Counted from the first letter of the stretch, positions 24,451 to 37,519 are shown. The stretch is DNA of 64,000 nucleotides from Trema orientale (GCA_002914845.1 JXTC01000002.1:2839626-2903625); one strand, 5' to 3'. Notes: generated by a model from the sequence alone, not told the origin. Translations and numbers: made by a program.

Positions 24451-24921
24451 ATAAATGATTCTATTAGTCTTTGAATTAAGGGGGAGGTTTCACTTTGCTC
24501 CTTGAGTTTTAAATTATGACGTATTGGTCCTTAAACTATTAAAAATGTCATTTTAATTCTTTTTTCTATATATTTTATCAGATTTTTATTAGAATGAGCA
24601 CATGAGTTGAATTTCTCATTCTGTATTAGTGATTTGAACACAGTATCACATTTTTTAAAGGTTATGTGTTCTAATCTCTTTATATTTTTGGACTATGCTT
24701 ATCGATGTGAAATAAGTACAATAGAATAATAAATGTGTCTCATGTGTTCATTAAGAATAAAATAAAATATGTAATGTCCTTTCAAAAATAAATAAAATAT
24801 GTAACAAAAAAGACAAATAAAATTTTTTTACTAATTTAAGAACCAAAATTATGTAATTTAAATTTTTTTGACCAAGATAAGATTTTTCTCATAATTTAGG
24901 GACTAGTATGATCATTTATCC
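24451..24921. mobile_element. Fold-back MITE family A, copy 1
   Basis: About 470 bp with ends ATAAATGAT and its complement ATCATTTAT, and long inverted arms of the TTTGGTCCTTAAATTAT type. Related copies lie at about 33371-33838 and 36106-36562. No coding sequence. Confidence 0.7.
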
Positions 24922-26670
24922 TAATTTTTAAATATAACATCCAATTTTGCATGATAGTGTTGGAAGCACAACAACTGGTGTTCTTGTTGCGAGTATCTGT
25001 GCAACGTGACTTAAAAGAAAGGGAAACTCAATGCTCAAAATTTTTATTTGCAAAATGGTTTGAGCTACCTTTGTTTTTATGCTGAGTGACCAACGCTAAA
25101 ATGGAAGATGGTCATTTTGTAAATAAAAATGTTTCCATATTATCATTTTGCCAGATGCTGAATATTGCATCAGCGTGATCTTGTTCATTTAACACGGCCT
25201 AATATGGCTAAAGTTTTGTTGTATAACAAAATTTATATGTACTGATATTGCAGTATTTGAAAAGATTAAAACTCGCGGTGATCTGCGTGGTGGTAATTTG
25301 TAGAGGTGTTAATAGGTTAATAAGCTACAATAATACTTTAGGGTATAATTGTCATATTGTGCCTCAAACATGTTGTGAAAGGGAGTTTCTGTTGAACAAA
25401 TGTCAACAGTTTTCTTTTTTTTTTTGGATAAACCAACTCAAAATATATCCTTGAGTGAGAAGTGCATTGCACCTGGGTAATTTCCTCTACAATTTGACAC
25501 TTATTAATGATTTGGACCTAATTTTTACGGTTTTACGGATTTAATTGCCAATAAATATTTTTAGGATACATTTCAAATTCACAAGTTTTAAGAACTAGAA
25601 CTTTCAGGTGCTCAATTTTTTAATAGGTAGTAGAACAGTGTATATATTTTGTTCATACTTCATACCTGTTTGAACTAATGCCTAAAACGATACGAAATTT
25701 GTGTATAATTTATAGGTACGTATATTTCTTTTTCAATCATATCCTAGACTCTGAATACTCATAATGGGTTTATAATGGAATTTTACGCATAATGGGTTTA
25801 TAATGGAATATTCCCTATGTTGTATCTTTCAATGAAGGAAACCCCACAAATCTTTACAAATTTCTTCTGGTTGGATGTCGCGAACCGAAAAAATAAGTTG
25901 AATTTTTAACATCCACGAATTTGGTCGGTGAGAGCTAACATATCCCAAATCCCAAACAATTTGCACCCTACGCCTATTATTAACTTTTGAACACTATCGT
26001 CGAAATAAATGAACTAAACATATATTAATACAAAAACCATGGATTCCCCGGAACCCCAAATTGTATCATCCTTTTTCTTTTTCTTATTAAAAATAAAAAA
26101 TAAAAATAAGGGGTTTGTGAGATGAGAAATATTAAATATATTTTCTTTTTCATTCTCTGGAGTCTTGTCTCACTGTTTGGAGGGAAAAAAATAAAGGTGC
26201 ATTCAGAACTCTACTTGTGGAATTTCGAGTTCATATCTTATGAAAGAAATTTATAGTTAGAGAAAGAGAGTCGAGGTGCAAGAAAAATGAAATCAAAAGC
26301 TGCTCTTGCTTAAATTTTTGGCAATTATATGAGACGGAATCCTATTTGTACTTTGTTTAGAGGAGTTAGGAATTGTACGGAATGGAATGGGACCAACTAA
26401 AAGGTGATCAGGAGATGATTTAATTGATTATGAACCGCCAAGTTTTTTCTTTTTTTTTTTTTTTTAAAGTGAACAAGTACTTACATTTATCCATCATATT
26501 TTTTTTTTTTTGGTTGAAGTGTAAGAGTACTTACATTTATCTTGAAGAAACAATCTGAAGTCATATTTGTTAATTACTTGCCTACTTTCAAACTTATTGT
26601 TCGGATGAGATCTTGCCAGAATTAACTACCACAAATTTGTTCATAATTTCAATCGAGTATCGACTAATGT
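24922..26670. other. Gene-free spacer
   Basis: AT-rich sequence with no gene I can support. The 68-codon frame at 25248-25454 has no recognisable features. Confidence 0.5.
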
Positions 26671-26688
26671 GAAATAGACCAACGTACC

Positions 26689-27302
26689 TCTCTCTCTCTT
26701 TCTTCCTCTCGGTTAGCCTTCGCTTCTTTTCCTCTCTTAGCAGATACCTCCCCTACTGAAGAGAAGGATCTTTCCCTCTCCAATATGAGTTTTTCATGTT
26801 TTCTTTTCTTGTTTTTGCTTTTATTTCCAAATAATCTTTCTATTTTGAAGGCAATTGTCCATCTAGATCTTGGTACTTATAGTACCAGATATCTATGATA
26901 GTTTGAGTTATTTTTAATTTTTCTCTTTTATTAGTGTGGTTATCCTTCAGATTTGTATCATTTTTATTCAGATCTGGAGAAGTGGTTACTATTGTAGATC
27001 ATAGATAGAAAAATCTTTCCTGATAAATCAATAAGAAAGGTCAATTCAGATGGTGGAGAATTGCAATTAGCTATTGAAGAGCTCTATCACATCTTTCATG
27101 GAGTTTTTCTCCAAAATGGTTGAGGGAGACTGCTTTTGCTCTGAGATCTTTGAAAATTTTTCTATCTTCAAGTTTATGAATCGATTTCCTGATTCTTATT
27201 ATAAGAGATTATATGTAACTCGATTTGCTATTTTAACCTTTTTTTGAGTTTTAATGAAATTGTTTCCTTTTTGGAAAAAAAAAGAATTTAAAAAAAAAAC
27301 AA
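26689..27302 (+). mobile_element. Poly(A)-tailed retroposed insertion with 18-bp target duplication
   Basis: The 614-bp insert is bounded by GAAATAGACCAACGTACC (26671-26688) and GAAATAGATCAACGTACC (27303-27320), an 18-bp direct repeat with one mismatch. It ends in an A-rich tail (GGAAAAAAAAAGAATTTAAAAAAAAAAC) and begins with a CTCTCT-rich stretch like a transcript leader. That is the signature of LINE-machinery retroposition. No long frame is present, so it is a short LINE derivative, a retroposed non-coding transcript or a decayed retrogene; I cannot tell which. Confidence 0.8.
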
Positions 27303-27423
27303 GAAATAGATCAACGTACCCAGTACATTTAGATAAGCATAATTCCCACACACTTCTCTAAATCAAACAATTTTATCCTCAATATTCAATCCCATAATTA
27401 CATAACCATATTTTATTGAGAAA

Positions 27424-27826
27424 ATTGGGCCCTCTAAGACCTTTTTAGAAAAAAATTAGAAAAATACAATGAGCTTAATTTTTTCTAGATTTGGTATCGC
27501 ATTTTTTTATAAAAAATACTATTTTTTGAAATTTTTTTAGAAAAACATCATTTTTTAAAATAGTAACAACTAACCAGTAGCTAGTTTTAACAAAGTATTT
27601 ATAACTGATATATAATTTGTAACTGGTAACCGATAATCGGTAACCAGTTTTCAGAAACTGTTAACTAGTAACCGTTTTAAAAAAGATATTTTTCTAAAAA
27701 AATTTTTTTAAAAAAATGATATTTTAGCGGTGCAATAATTGGGAAAAAAAAAAAAAAAACTGACTCACCGTATTTTTGTAATTTTTTTTAGTTTTTATAG
27801 GTAAAAGTGTTAGAAACCCTATTTTA
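27424..27826. mobile_element. Fold-back element with GGTAACC-rich centre
   Basis: The two halves pair: AAAATACAATGAGC / ACTCACCGTATTTTTG, AAAAAATGATATTTTAG / its counterpart, and a central near-palindrome AACTGGTAACCGATAATCGG around 27625-27650. No coding sequence. Borders are approximate. Confidence 0.5.
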
Positions 27827-28740
27827 TTGGGTTATCATCGGAAAAAACCTTTAGTTTGTTGATTTTATTATAAAAAAAAAACCTCGAGTTTTTTTTTTAA
27901 TTAGACAAAAAAAATGAATTTTTTTTAATTTTAGTAAAAAAAAAAAGACCTTGAGATTCCATTTACCATGGCTGACCCATGATTATTTTTCAACAGGAGA
28001 GGGGGGGGGGGGGCATAACATAAAAATTTTGTACAAAATTAAAACACAAAAAATACAAGTTAAATAGGAAATTGAGGATTAAAAGGACAAAAAATAAAAA
28101 TTTGGGACCTAAATACTAAAAATACTAAAATTTAGGGACTTTTGTTGTCAATTACCCAAATATTTAATTTCTCTTTTAATTTTAAACGTATTGTGATATA
28201 ATACCTTGTAATAAGATTCCTAGTTATTGATAATAAATTCTTAGAAACAAACACGTTTTGATAGAAATTAAGGAAGAGAAAAATCTAGAGAAGTGAAAAT
28301 GATAAAGAGAATAAAATGAAAAAAATACAAAAATAGATATATAGTATTTATTAAGGATTAGAAAAGTAACTTAAATGGAATTTTTATTCCCAAAATTATG
28401 TATACATTAGTTCTTGAAGACATAAATAACTAAAATTAAATTTTTGAATAAAGTAAAATATAGAAGTAAAATAATTTATAGAAGAAGTGGTTTTAATATA
28501 AAATATATGCCCTTAAATAAATATATGTAGTATGTATATGTGTATATAGAAAAAAAATTTCAAAAATCTAAGGAAGCATATGCCCTCTTGCCTAAGTGTA
28601 GGTCCGCCCCTATCCATTTATATCAAATAAAAGTTTGATATAATCAAAGTTTTATTTAATATAACTAGAAACCCAACATAAAGCAAGGGTTTTTTTTTTT
28701 TTTTTTTTTGATAATAACCATATTTGTTTTACCCCTAAGC
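27827..28740. mobile_element. Composite AT-rich insertion block
   Basis: The outer ends are GGGTTATCATC at about 27828 and GATAATAACC at about 28712, imperfectly inverted, with CTCGAGTTTTT/AACCC-type subterminal sequence also seen in the repeat block of the DUF936 third intron. Inside, about 27970-28615, is a second block with a 13-G run (28001-28013) and, near its right end, GGTCCGCCCCTATCC, a sequence common at ends of plant non-autonomous elements. Borders are uncertain. Confidence 0.4.
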
Positions 28741-29589
28741 TACCATATTCACGCTCTCTCTCTGTAGCTCGAGATGAAGTCGGTGCCTTGTATAAGACCA
28801 TTTAAATGCTATTTCTAACATGTTTTGTTTTAAGAGAAGCGTGCTAAGAATTAGGGCCAAGTTTCTATTAAAAAGTATGAGCAAATTCTGGAGAACACTC
28901 TTGTCTATATGTGATTAATTTTAGTATTTTGCTAATAGTATTGTTGGAGTTCAAGGTGATTACCATGTAAGAATCTATATAATTTTCTCATATGCATGGA
29001 GAAAAATAAAATAAAATCTTTTTAATATATATATATTTTATATAATGAATATGTTCTAATATGCATGCATTACCATGGTACTAAATAGTACATAATTTGG
29101 CTAAATCCAGCAATATTTTTTAGAAGAACTACGTCATTAAGAGTTTTCACGCAAACTGAAAGTTGTCTCATTGAAATCATTAGTTATTTTTATTTTATTG
29201 ACGTTATTAAAACGTTCTTTATAGATACATATTTGATTACTAAAAAGTCAAACATTATTGCTGAAAAAGTAAAACAATGTTATTTATAAATAAATTGTTT
29301 TTAGAAAGTCAAAGGAAATATCCATTGTAAGAATTTTTCAGCTAAAATATGTAATCCTCCTTAAAAGTTAATGAGATTCCAAATATGCCTCCACAAATTC
29401 AGATTAACATATTATGAAAGCCAACCAACCTCATCTCCCTACCAAAACAAGAACAACAACAATTTCAATAATAATATAATAGTTATAACAATTATGACAA
29501 CAAAAACGACACATCTATTAGGGCATAAATAATACAATAATAATACATAAAATTATGATTTTTAATATACGATGTTGCTTATAAAATAA
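28741..29589. other. Gene-free spacer
   Basis: AT-rich sequence with no gene or clear repeat structure that I can support. Confidence 0.5.
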
Positions 29590-30335
29590 AGGGGGTTTTA
29601 AGGTACAAATGGTCCCTAAACTATTCAACTTGAAACAATTTGCTCTTAAAATTTTAATTGTAGCAATTAAGCCCCTAAATTCTGATTCTGTGCAATTTGA
29701 TGCCTGAACTATCTAAATTTTAACACTATTAAATTTCTGGCAAAAAACATAAGTGAGGAGTACGTTGTAGCATTTAAAAGTGTATTTGAGAGGTAATTTG
29801 AAAATTTTGAACATAAAGATATAAAGATTTTCTTTTAAATTTGTAACTTCGTGAATCTTAAAAATACAAATAATATATCTTTTATTCCATCTAAGTCCTT
29901 TTATTCAGTTTATTTTCTCTCAAATACTCTTTTGGATGCAACCACATGCTCCTCATGTGTGTTTTCAGTTAGAAATATAATAGTATAGAATAATATTACA
30001 TATCCTAACTATTATACCAAATTTTTTGTACTAACACACATAACAAATGAGTTGTCGTCATCCAATTAGTTATTAAAATTTACCACAAATAGATTAAACA
30101 TTATCACCAATTAAGTGGTGATAAATCATATACTACGTGTGTGGTATTAAAAACTTGGTACCATAGTTGGTACTCCAAGCATTATTCTAACAGTATATTG
30201 TGATTTTAACAGTTCAAGGACCTAAGCTGCACAGAATTAAAAAATTTGGGAGCTTAATTACCAAAATTTGAACTTTTGGGACTAAATTATAACTAGTTAG
30301 ATAGTTCAGGGACCATTTGTACTATTAACCCAAAA
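29590..30335. mobile_element. Fold-back MITE family B, copy 1
   Basis: About 745 bp. The left arm runs ACAAATGGTCCCTAAACTAT ... GCAATTAAGCCCCTAAATTCTG, the right arm is its rough complement (CAGAATTAAAAAATTTGGGAGCTTAATT ... AGTTCAGGGACCATTTGTAC). A related shorter copy is at about 38410-38895. Confidence 0.65.
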
Positions 30336-31069
30336 ATACAAAATTCAAGTCCTAAAATTTTGTGGTGAAGTTATCTTTTAAAAAAAAAAATGTGGTGACA
30401 ACGTTATTTCCTCGAAAGAACTATGAAAAATTTGTTAAAAAATTACATCTATAGATTTAAATTTACGACTTGTAAAGATATAACTTCGAAATTGACACAT
30501 TGATCAGTTGTAACTCTTAGGGGTATACACTATAAAATAAAATGTACCGTTTATCTTAAATAATGATCGTAAAATCATCATACATAGAAATTGGTTTGAA
30601 TATATTTATTCTGATGGTGGGAAAAAATTAAATACGAATCCATATTCCGGCCTAATAATATCCACAAAGAAATAGATACAGAATTCCAAAGAGAACATTT
30701 AACTGATTATGAAATAAATGAAATTGCAAAGAGCCACACTTTATAGCCAGTGTCGGATTAGGATTTTAACCCTGTGGGCATAATGAATTTTTTTTTAAAG
30801 GAACCGATCATATATAAGAAGCAAAAATTTTAACTTTTAAGTAATAGTATAATAATGAATATCAATTAATAAATTAGAATTGTCCCCAGGTCTTCATATT
30901 TTGAAAACACTTTATAAAAACCCTCGTTGTAAATTATATTAAAATTATCTTTGCTATAATCCCTTTTTTAGTTGCTTGATCTTAAATGTTATATTTATTT
31001 GTCAAAAGTACAAAGAAAAATCATTTCATAGAATCATGGGAGCTGTAGAATTAAATATTTATATATATA
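30336..31069. other. Gene-free spacer
   Basis: No gene supported. A block starting near 30750 (GTGTCGGATTAGGATTTTAACCC) resembles the edges of non-autonomous plant transposons; a possible partner edge (CGCTTTACCCCCACTCGCCCC) lies near 31720. Confidence 0.4.
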
Positions 31070-31307
31070 GGCACCAATTTAGTAGGTATTTTTTTTAACC
31101 TATACATAGGTATCATTTTGACTAATAAAAATTTATCATACACATTTTTTTATAATAAAAAGTAAGAGAGAGAAATAGTATTAATGATGCACATTTTTTC
31201 ATACACTTCATTATAGCCATTGGATCACCATTAGATGATGATCCAACAACTAAAAAAAAATACCTACACACGGGTAAAAAAAAAAAATACCTATTGGATT
31301 GGCAACC
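31070..31307. mobile_element. Short MITE in a TATATATA context
   Basis: About 238 bp with imperfect inverted ends (GGCACCAATTTAGTAGGTAT at the left; GGTTGCCAATCCAATAGGTA on the other strand at the right) and TATATATA on both sides, which may be a target duplication of about 8-9 bp as made by Mutator-type elements. Confidence 0.6.
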
Positions 31308-32240
31308 TATATATATAATTAAAAGAAAAACACAACCAAGCATAACCTGACTTCGAGGATTAAGTAGGTTTTAATACTTAAATGAATCCGTTATAGTACT
31401 TAGTGTGAGTAAAAAGAAAAAGAAAAAAAGAAGAGGTGTTACATAATCTAAGATGAGAGTTTAATGGAGGAAGAAATTTGTATTCAACGAAGATTTTAGA
31501 CTTTAGAGCGGAGTTTGCAGTTTTTTTTCCCAGTAACCAATAGAATTAAGATTTTGAGAAAAATAAAAGAAGTATATCCTAAATCTAGAATAGAAATAAC
31601 GAAATTGGGAAACAAAAATAAAAGGGAAAAAAAATTGAGTGGAGAGGCATGTGGGGGTTTTTTTGGAAAACAAATTCAATTTTAGAAGTAAAATCTAAAT
31701 TTAAAAAAATTGAGTGTGGGCGCTTTACCCCCACTCGCCCCTTTGTACGTTCGTCCTTGCTCTAAACACAGTGAGAATAAAAGAATTGAAAATCTGAACT
31801 ACTTTTTCTTCTTGTTAAAATTTCATAATTCAGATTGAGTTGACAGAAAACTATATTTTAAATCAACGTGCAATTTAGGTGTCAAACTTCATCAGATCAA
31901 TTGATGTATTGATTAATTTCGTAATCTTTTTTTATTTCCTATTATAATATGTCTTTTCTACTTGACTTGATTTTGGAATCACAAAGAAGTTTTTCATGTA
32001 TCATGTCTGAACTCCTAACTTGTTAGTTGGAGATTTGGACGGTCATTACAATTAATTAATTAATCATAAATATTCGTATAGCGACCATTTCTTATATTGT
32101 TGTTGCTTAGTAATTTTGGAAGATTGGGTGGGTACACCATTAATTCCATTAAGGACTTCCGTTTTTCTCTCTCATGTTTTTTTTTTTTTTTTTGAAAAGA
32201 CTCTCATGATTTTCTTCTACCCTCTATTTTCCATTCCTCC
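31308..32240. other. Gene-free spacer
   Basis: AT-rich sequence; apart from the transposon-edge-like CCCCCACTCGCCCC near 31728 nothing is recognised. Confidence 0.5.
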
Positions 32241-32252
32241 ATTATTCCTAAG

Positions 32253-32414
32253 GTTTTTTTTCTTTTTTTTTAAGTAGAGCTTAACTAATGATCATCACTC
32301 ACTACAAATTTAAAGGAAAATAACACACACACTCTACTAAGATTTGAACTCTGACCTCCCAAACTCACACACACATCCCTCAAACCTTGGACCAACTGAG
32401 CTAGCCCCGGTTGG
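32253..32414 (-). mobile_element. tRNA-derived SINE, copy 1
   Basis: On the minus strand it starts CCAACCGGGGCTAGCTCAG; the tRNA-type A box TAGCTCAGTTGG is at 32403-32392 and a B-box-like GTTCAAATCTT at about 32349-32339, with a (GT)n-rich linker between them and an A-rich 3' tail. Flanks CATTATTCCTAAG (32240-32252) and CATATTTCCTAAG (32415-32427) match at 11 of 13 positions, a decayed target duplication. It is about 80-85 percent similar by eye to the copy at 43870-44024. Pol III would drive transcription from the internal boxes. Confidence 0.82.
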
Positions 32415-32427
32415 CATATTTCCTAAG

Positions 32428-33370
32428 TTTGATTACTCTATTATCACCATTTCTTACCATGCTTACGTAGTCAAAACATGCCCCTTTTTACCTGTCTTTT
32501 CATTAATTTTTGTGAATGTTTTTTGGAATTAAATATGGATTCGAATTAAGGCTAATTAAAATTCTCTAATTGTTAAAGAAAAAATAAAATAAATTATTGG
32601 AGAGATAATGTTTATATAGCGAAAGAACAGTAAGAGGGGGGAAATAAAAGCATTATGACTGTATGATAACTATAATATTAGGAAAGTCTATCTCATTAGC
32701 TTGGAAACTGTTTATAAATTTTGTTCTTATTTACTTGTTTATGTTATCTAAATTGTGGCTTTCATACTTAAAAGATTCCCAGCAAATAAGTACGGTAGAA
32801 GATTGCATTAAGCTTCTTGCTTTGTCTTCACTTTATAATATATCCAATAATTGCAGCCACTTTTGAGTGTAACCCATATGCTTGATTCTCTAATTTTGCT
32901 TAAGGTGGAGGCATCTTCCAAGCAGAGGAAGTTATTAGGTAATCAATCGCTAACAAACATTTCCATTGGGCTTCTTTACTTTATAATTATATAATGAAAC
33001 AAGTTTATAACTTATTCTAACTGCTTTATTTTTTCTTTCTTGCCAAACGAATGATTCCATGCTTCAAAATATTAGAAAAAATTTTCTTACATTCTAACAC
33101 AATCATATGTACTATATGTGCCCACAAACTTTTTCTTTTATAAATATTAAAATAATTACAGGAAACAAAAAAAAATTGAAATTAGATAAATAACAAATTT
33201 CTTTTGAGTATCCTCAGTGGATAAGACTTTTTGGTATCCTATGCTTCATCACATGTTTCATGTTGATCCTGATGGCCGCCATTATGTGAATTAAGGTTGC
33301 AGCCAACTGTTTTTGAATATATATTTGTAAGAAGTTCAGTAAAGAGTGGTATATAACACAATTTGTTTGT
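32428..33370. other. Gene-free spacer
   Basis: No gene supported; AT-rich. Confidence 0.5.
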
Positions 33371-33838
33371 TGACTTTATTAGTCCTTAAATTATGAGAAA
33401 GTCTCACTTTGGTCCTTAAATTTTAAATGGTGTCATTTTGGTCCTTAAACTATTTAAAAAGTTTTATTTTAGTTCTTTTTGTTGTATATTTCGTTTTATT
33501 CTTAATAGAATACGTATATAAGACACCTTTGTTATTTTGTTATACTTATTTCATATCTAGAAGCATAGTCCAGCGCTATGAAAAAATTAGAACATGAATT
33601 GAAGCTGTTTAAAAATGATTGGTTAAACAAAAATTAGTTATACATTAGATAATAATGTAATGTACAACTGTCCAAAATATGGTATTATGTCGAAATCACT
33701 AACACATAATAAAAAATACAACTCATGTGCTCATTCTGATAAGTTTCAAACAAAATGTATAGCAAAAAAGATTAAAATGATACATTTTTAATTGTTTAAG
33801 AATCAATATGACGCAAATTAAAGTTTAGAATGAACAAA
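33371..33838. mobile_element. Fold-back MITE family A, copy 2
   Basis: Shares the left arm (AGTCCTTAAATTATGAGAAA, CTCACTTTGGTCC) and interior (TTATACTTATTTCATAT, AAGCATAGTCCA) with the copy at 36106-36562. The right end is more worn. Confidence 0.65.
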
Positions 33839-33889
33839 ACCCTGCTGGAATGATCTCAGTGCATGAGAGTCAACAAAGAATTGTCGAGA

Positions 33890-34429
33890 AACTTTGGCTG
33901 GAAGTAGTAAACACTGATATGTATGTGATAAATTGATCCCTATGCTTAGCCATTAATTTTAGAGTCCCTGTGGAGGTTTGGACAGGAAAGCTAGTTAACT
34001 ATTATAATTTACGAACATTTGGATGTTCAACATATATGCAGCATAAAATGATGAGCGAACGAAGTTAGATGCTAAGTCAGAGAAGTCCATCTTCCTCGGC
34101 TACCCAAAAGGTGGGAAAGGGTATATGATCTAGGATATAGAATCAAAGAAGAAAGTATATGTTGAGACGTTATCTTTGATGAGGCGAGCATGCCGAAAAA
34201 GGAAAATGTTGACCGGACTCCCACTAAATGTCAAGATGAGAGGCCAAGCGTTCAGGTAGAATTGAAACAGCAACAAACTCCCTTACAAGAAATCAAAGAC
34301 CCGATTGAAGATCAAGAAGAATACCAAGAAAAGTCTTATTTGCTTGCTAGAGAAAGACAAAGACGCACTACTAAAGCATCTATGAGGTATGGATATGAAG
34401 ATGTGGTCTCATTTTGCGTTATTCTTTGA
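33890..34429 (+). pseudogene. Decayed copia integrase/hinge fragment
   Basis: Translated in the plus direction, pieces read as the end of a copia integrase and the following domain: VPVEVWTGK, LRTFGCSTYM, SIFLGYPKGGKGY, then, one frame over, DVIFDEASMPKKE, and a charged hinge frame (34190-34429). A stop codon after GKGYMI and the frame change show it is dead. It belongs to a different copia lineage from the fragment at 10-12.9 kb. Confidence 0.75.
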
Positions 34430-36105
34430 TACTGAAAACTCATCTATCTTCAGCCATAGTTGAGTTCAATTGAGTTCATAGCTGGACACTATATATTGCT
34501 TTTATTCCCGTAATACTTAACTTGAAACCCAGCCATAGTTGAGTTCAATTGAGTTCAAATTTCATGATGAAAATAGGAAATTTGTCTGTGGATAAATCTG
34601 ATTTGTGGATATGAGACGTAATTTCTATTCTCAAAGCGTTTATGGATGAAATATATAGTGTCCAAATAGCTTGGTCATCTTTTCAATAAAAACGAAGTTA
34701 CTAAAATGGTTAATACTGACCCATTGAGAATGCACCTACAACTTGATCTCAACCTATTAATCAAAACAACCAAATTACTATTGTATAGTTTATGTAAACC
34801 TGCAGTTAGCAAATTCAACCAAACGCAACATGTTGAATATAATTTAAGAGTTTCTCTAAATAGAAAATTTTTAACCTTTTCGACGTTTTCGTGATAGTAT
34901 TTGCTAAACATCTTTTCTTTCTCAGCTATCATATGGTTGTTCTTCTTATTAATCAAAGAATTGATATGATTATCAGTTTTTTAAGAATATGGAGGTCCTG
35001 TGAGGTGGGAACTTATATAAGTGAATATATGTAATGAAGTTCATAACTTATTGATTTTGTTTTTGAAATTCTGTGCACGTACCTCGTATAGTGTGTATAT
35101 ATATATAATACACCTATTTGACCATGCTTTTCTAATCAAAATATATACACAATGAAGCATATAATATGGTTGAATTTATTTTGTTAACAGGAAAAAGAAA
35201 AGACAAATATCGATTACGTACGAATCTATTTATTTGTCAAATAGATAAGTATTTGAGTGTCAAATTGGATATTTATTGCCACTAAACAGATATAGTCCCA
35301 AAATGCACTCGTTAGAAAATTTTCATTTATGTTTTAATTCATGTTTTTAGGATATCAATTACACTAAAAAAAAAATTATATCAAAACTCAATTGTCTATA
35401 AATTTTTGTTGTTAATTATAGTATTAGAAATAGACGTTTGCCGCATTCAAAAATAAAAATAAAAAAATAGACGTTTTCCTAATGTAAAAAGATTTAAGGG
35501 AAAAAAATATTGATGGTCGAAATAACTAATTAGACAATTTTTTTTTTCTTCCTTCTCTGTGTGTAAAGTAACTAATTTGACAGTTGAAATATCTCTATTG
35601 CGCAGGTGGTACTTAAACAAGAATCAGACTTATAACCATGTTTCAAAATTATTAAAACAAGTTGCTCATTACTTTATTTGTTTATTGTTATTGAAATATA
35701 ATATATATATATATGATTATTTGCAAAAAAAATACCCTGAGGTATGAACTTTCCGTAATTTTAACCCTAACTTTTGACTTGTGCAAAATTATTATCTCTA
35801 CATTTAAAATTTGTACATTTTACATATAAATCGACTAACAAATTTCTCATAAAAAATGGAATATAAATTGAGAATATCTTATTTTTGTTGACTAAGACAA
35901 AAAACTTATTGAAAATAACTCAAAATAGTTGACAAAAATCACCCAATTTGTATACAGAAGGTACAAATTTATAGAGATTTGAAATGGTAGAGGTATAATT
36001 TTGCATAAGCCAACAATTAGGGTTAAAATTGCAAAAAGGTCATACTTCAAGGTATTTTTTTTGCGGTTATCTGTATATTATATAATTGCAAGATATCCAA
36101 TTTTT
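34430..36105. other. Gene-free spacer
   Basis: AT-rich. A short direct duplication (CAGCCATAGTTGAGTTCAAT) occurs at about 34453 and 34531. No gene supported. Confidence 0.5.
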
Positions 36106-36562
36106 GGATAAATGATCTCGTTGGTCCCTAAATTATGAGAAAAACTTCACTTTGGTCCGTAAACTTTGAATTACGTCATCTTGGTCCTTAAATTATTAAA
36201 AATATCTCATTTTAATCATTTTTATTATATATTTCGTTTTATTCTTAACATAATGAGTATATGAGACACATTTACTATTTTATTATACTTATTTCATATA
36301 CAAAGCATAGTCCAATACTATAAAGATATTAGAATATACATTAAAGTATTTTAAAAATGATTGGTTAAACAAAAATTAGCTGCACATTGGACGAGAAATA
36401 CAACTCATATACTCATTCAGATAAGAATCAAACAAAATATATGACAAAAATGACTAAAATAAAATATTTTTAGTAGTTAAAGGACTAATATAGTACAATT
36501 TAAAATTTAAAGACCAAAATAAGACTTTCTCCTTAGTTCAGAGACTAATGAGTCATTTAACC
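36106..36562. mobile_element. Fold-back MITE family A, copy 3
   Basis: The clearest copy: GGATAAATGAT at the left, AGTCATTTAACC at the right, arms of about 110 bp pairing across the element (TTGGTCCCTAAATTATGAG with its complement near 36520-36545). No coding sequence. Confidence 0.75.
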
Positions 36563-36928
36563 TTAACCTTTTTTTTAACGGCAGATATTTGAAAATTTGA
36601 AGGTTATGTTCCAAAGTAATTCTCTATTATTTTTGTGACGTTTATTACCCATCTAGCAACAGTTTGACATGTGACTTAAACGAATCGTTTTAGTTATACC
36701 AAGAAATAGCTTGACGTGTAAAAGCAATCGGCCCCAACAAATTCTAATTAAGCTCAATGCAATACTGAGTGGCAAATCTGTCAAAGCCAAAGTTTTAATT
36801 CTTTTTTTTTCACAAAAAAAAAAAAAGACATGACAGAGCTGAATAGAAATAGTATTATGTTAAGATCAATTCAATTTAGTCCAATAATAGCGATAAAGAT
36901 AATTAAGATCAGTACAAAATAAACATTT
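36563..36928. other. Gene-free spacer
   Basis: Nothing recognised. Confidence 0.5.
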
Positions 36929-37519
36929 GGGTCATATTTGGTACATATATTGTAATGTATTGCATTGAGTTATATGGCATTATATTATATTATTCTATTA
37001 CACTCCAATGTTTGGTTTTGTATTGTACTATAATGTATTGGATTGTATTATATTTTTTCATTTTATTACACTCCAATGTTTGGTTTTGTATTGTATTATA
37101 ATTTTTGAAAAATACCACTTTGAAAAGTTCATTTAGAAAAATACTATACTAAAAAATTATTTTGAAAATACCACTTCTAAAATACCACTTTCAAAAGTTA
37201 TTTTTCTAAAATACCAATTTCTAATTTCAAGTTTTGAAAATTATCACTTTAAAAGTATTTAGAAAAATACCACTTATGTAAGAGAAAAGGACGAGAGAGA
37301 AAATAGAGAAATAGAAAGTGATGAAAGAGAATTTAAGGACAAAGAAAGTAATGAGAGTCAATGTTATAATGCAGTGTAATACAAATTTTTTTTTTCATAT
37401 TACATTATAATCTTTGTATTATATTAAATTTTGACGTCGTATTAAATAATACAATATAAAAACACAACTAAATATAATATTGTGTTTAATTAATACAATA
37501 TCTGTACCAAATATAACCG
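36929..37519. mobile_element. MITE with GGTCATATTTGGTACA ends
   Basis: About 590 bp. Left end GGTCATATTTGGTACA, right end on the other strand GGTTATATTTGGTACA, followed by ATTGTA-rich subterminal repeats on both sides. Inside is an AT-rich run of AAAATACCACTTT motifs. The target duplication is not clear. Confidence 0.7.

Noticed and set aside
32339-32414. A tRNA gene on the minus strand
   Set aside because: A and B boxes are present but the cloverleaf cannot form (a GT-rich linker replaces the anticodon region), and the unit is flanked by target duplications, so it is a SINE.
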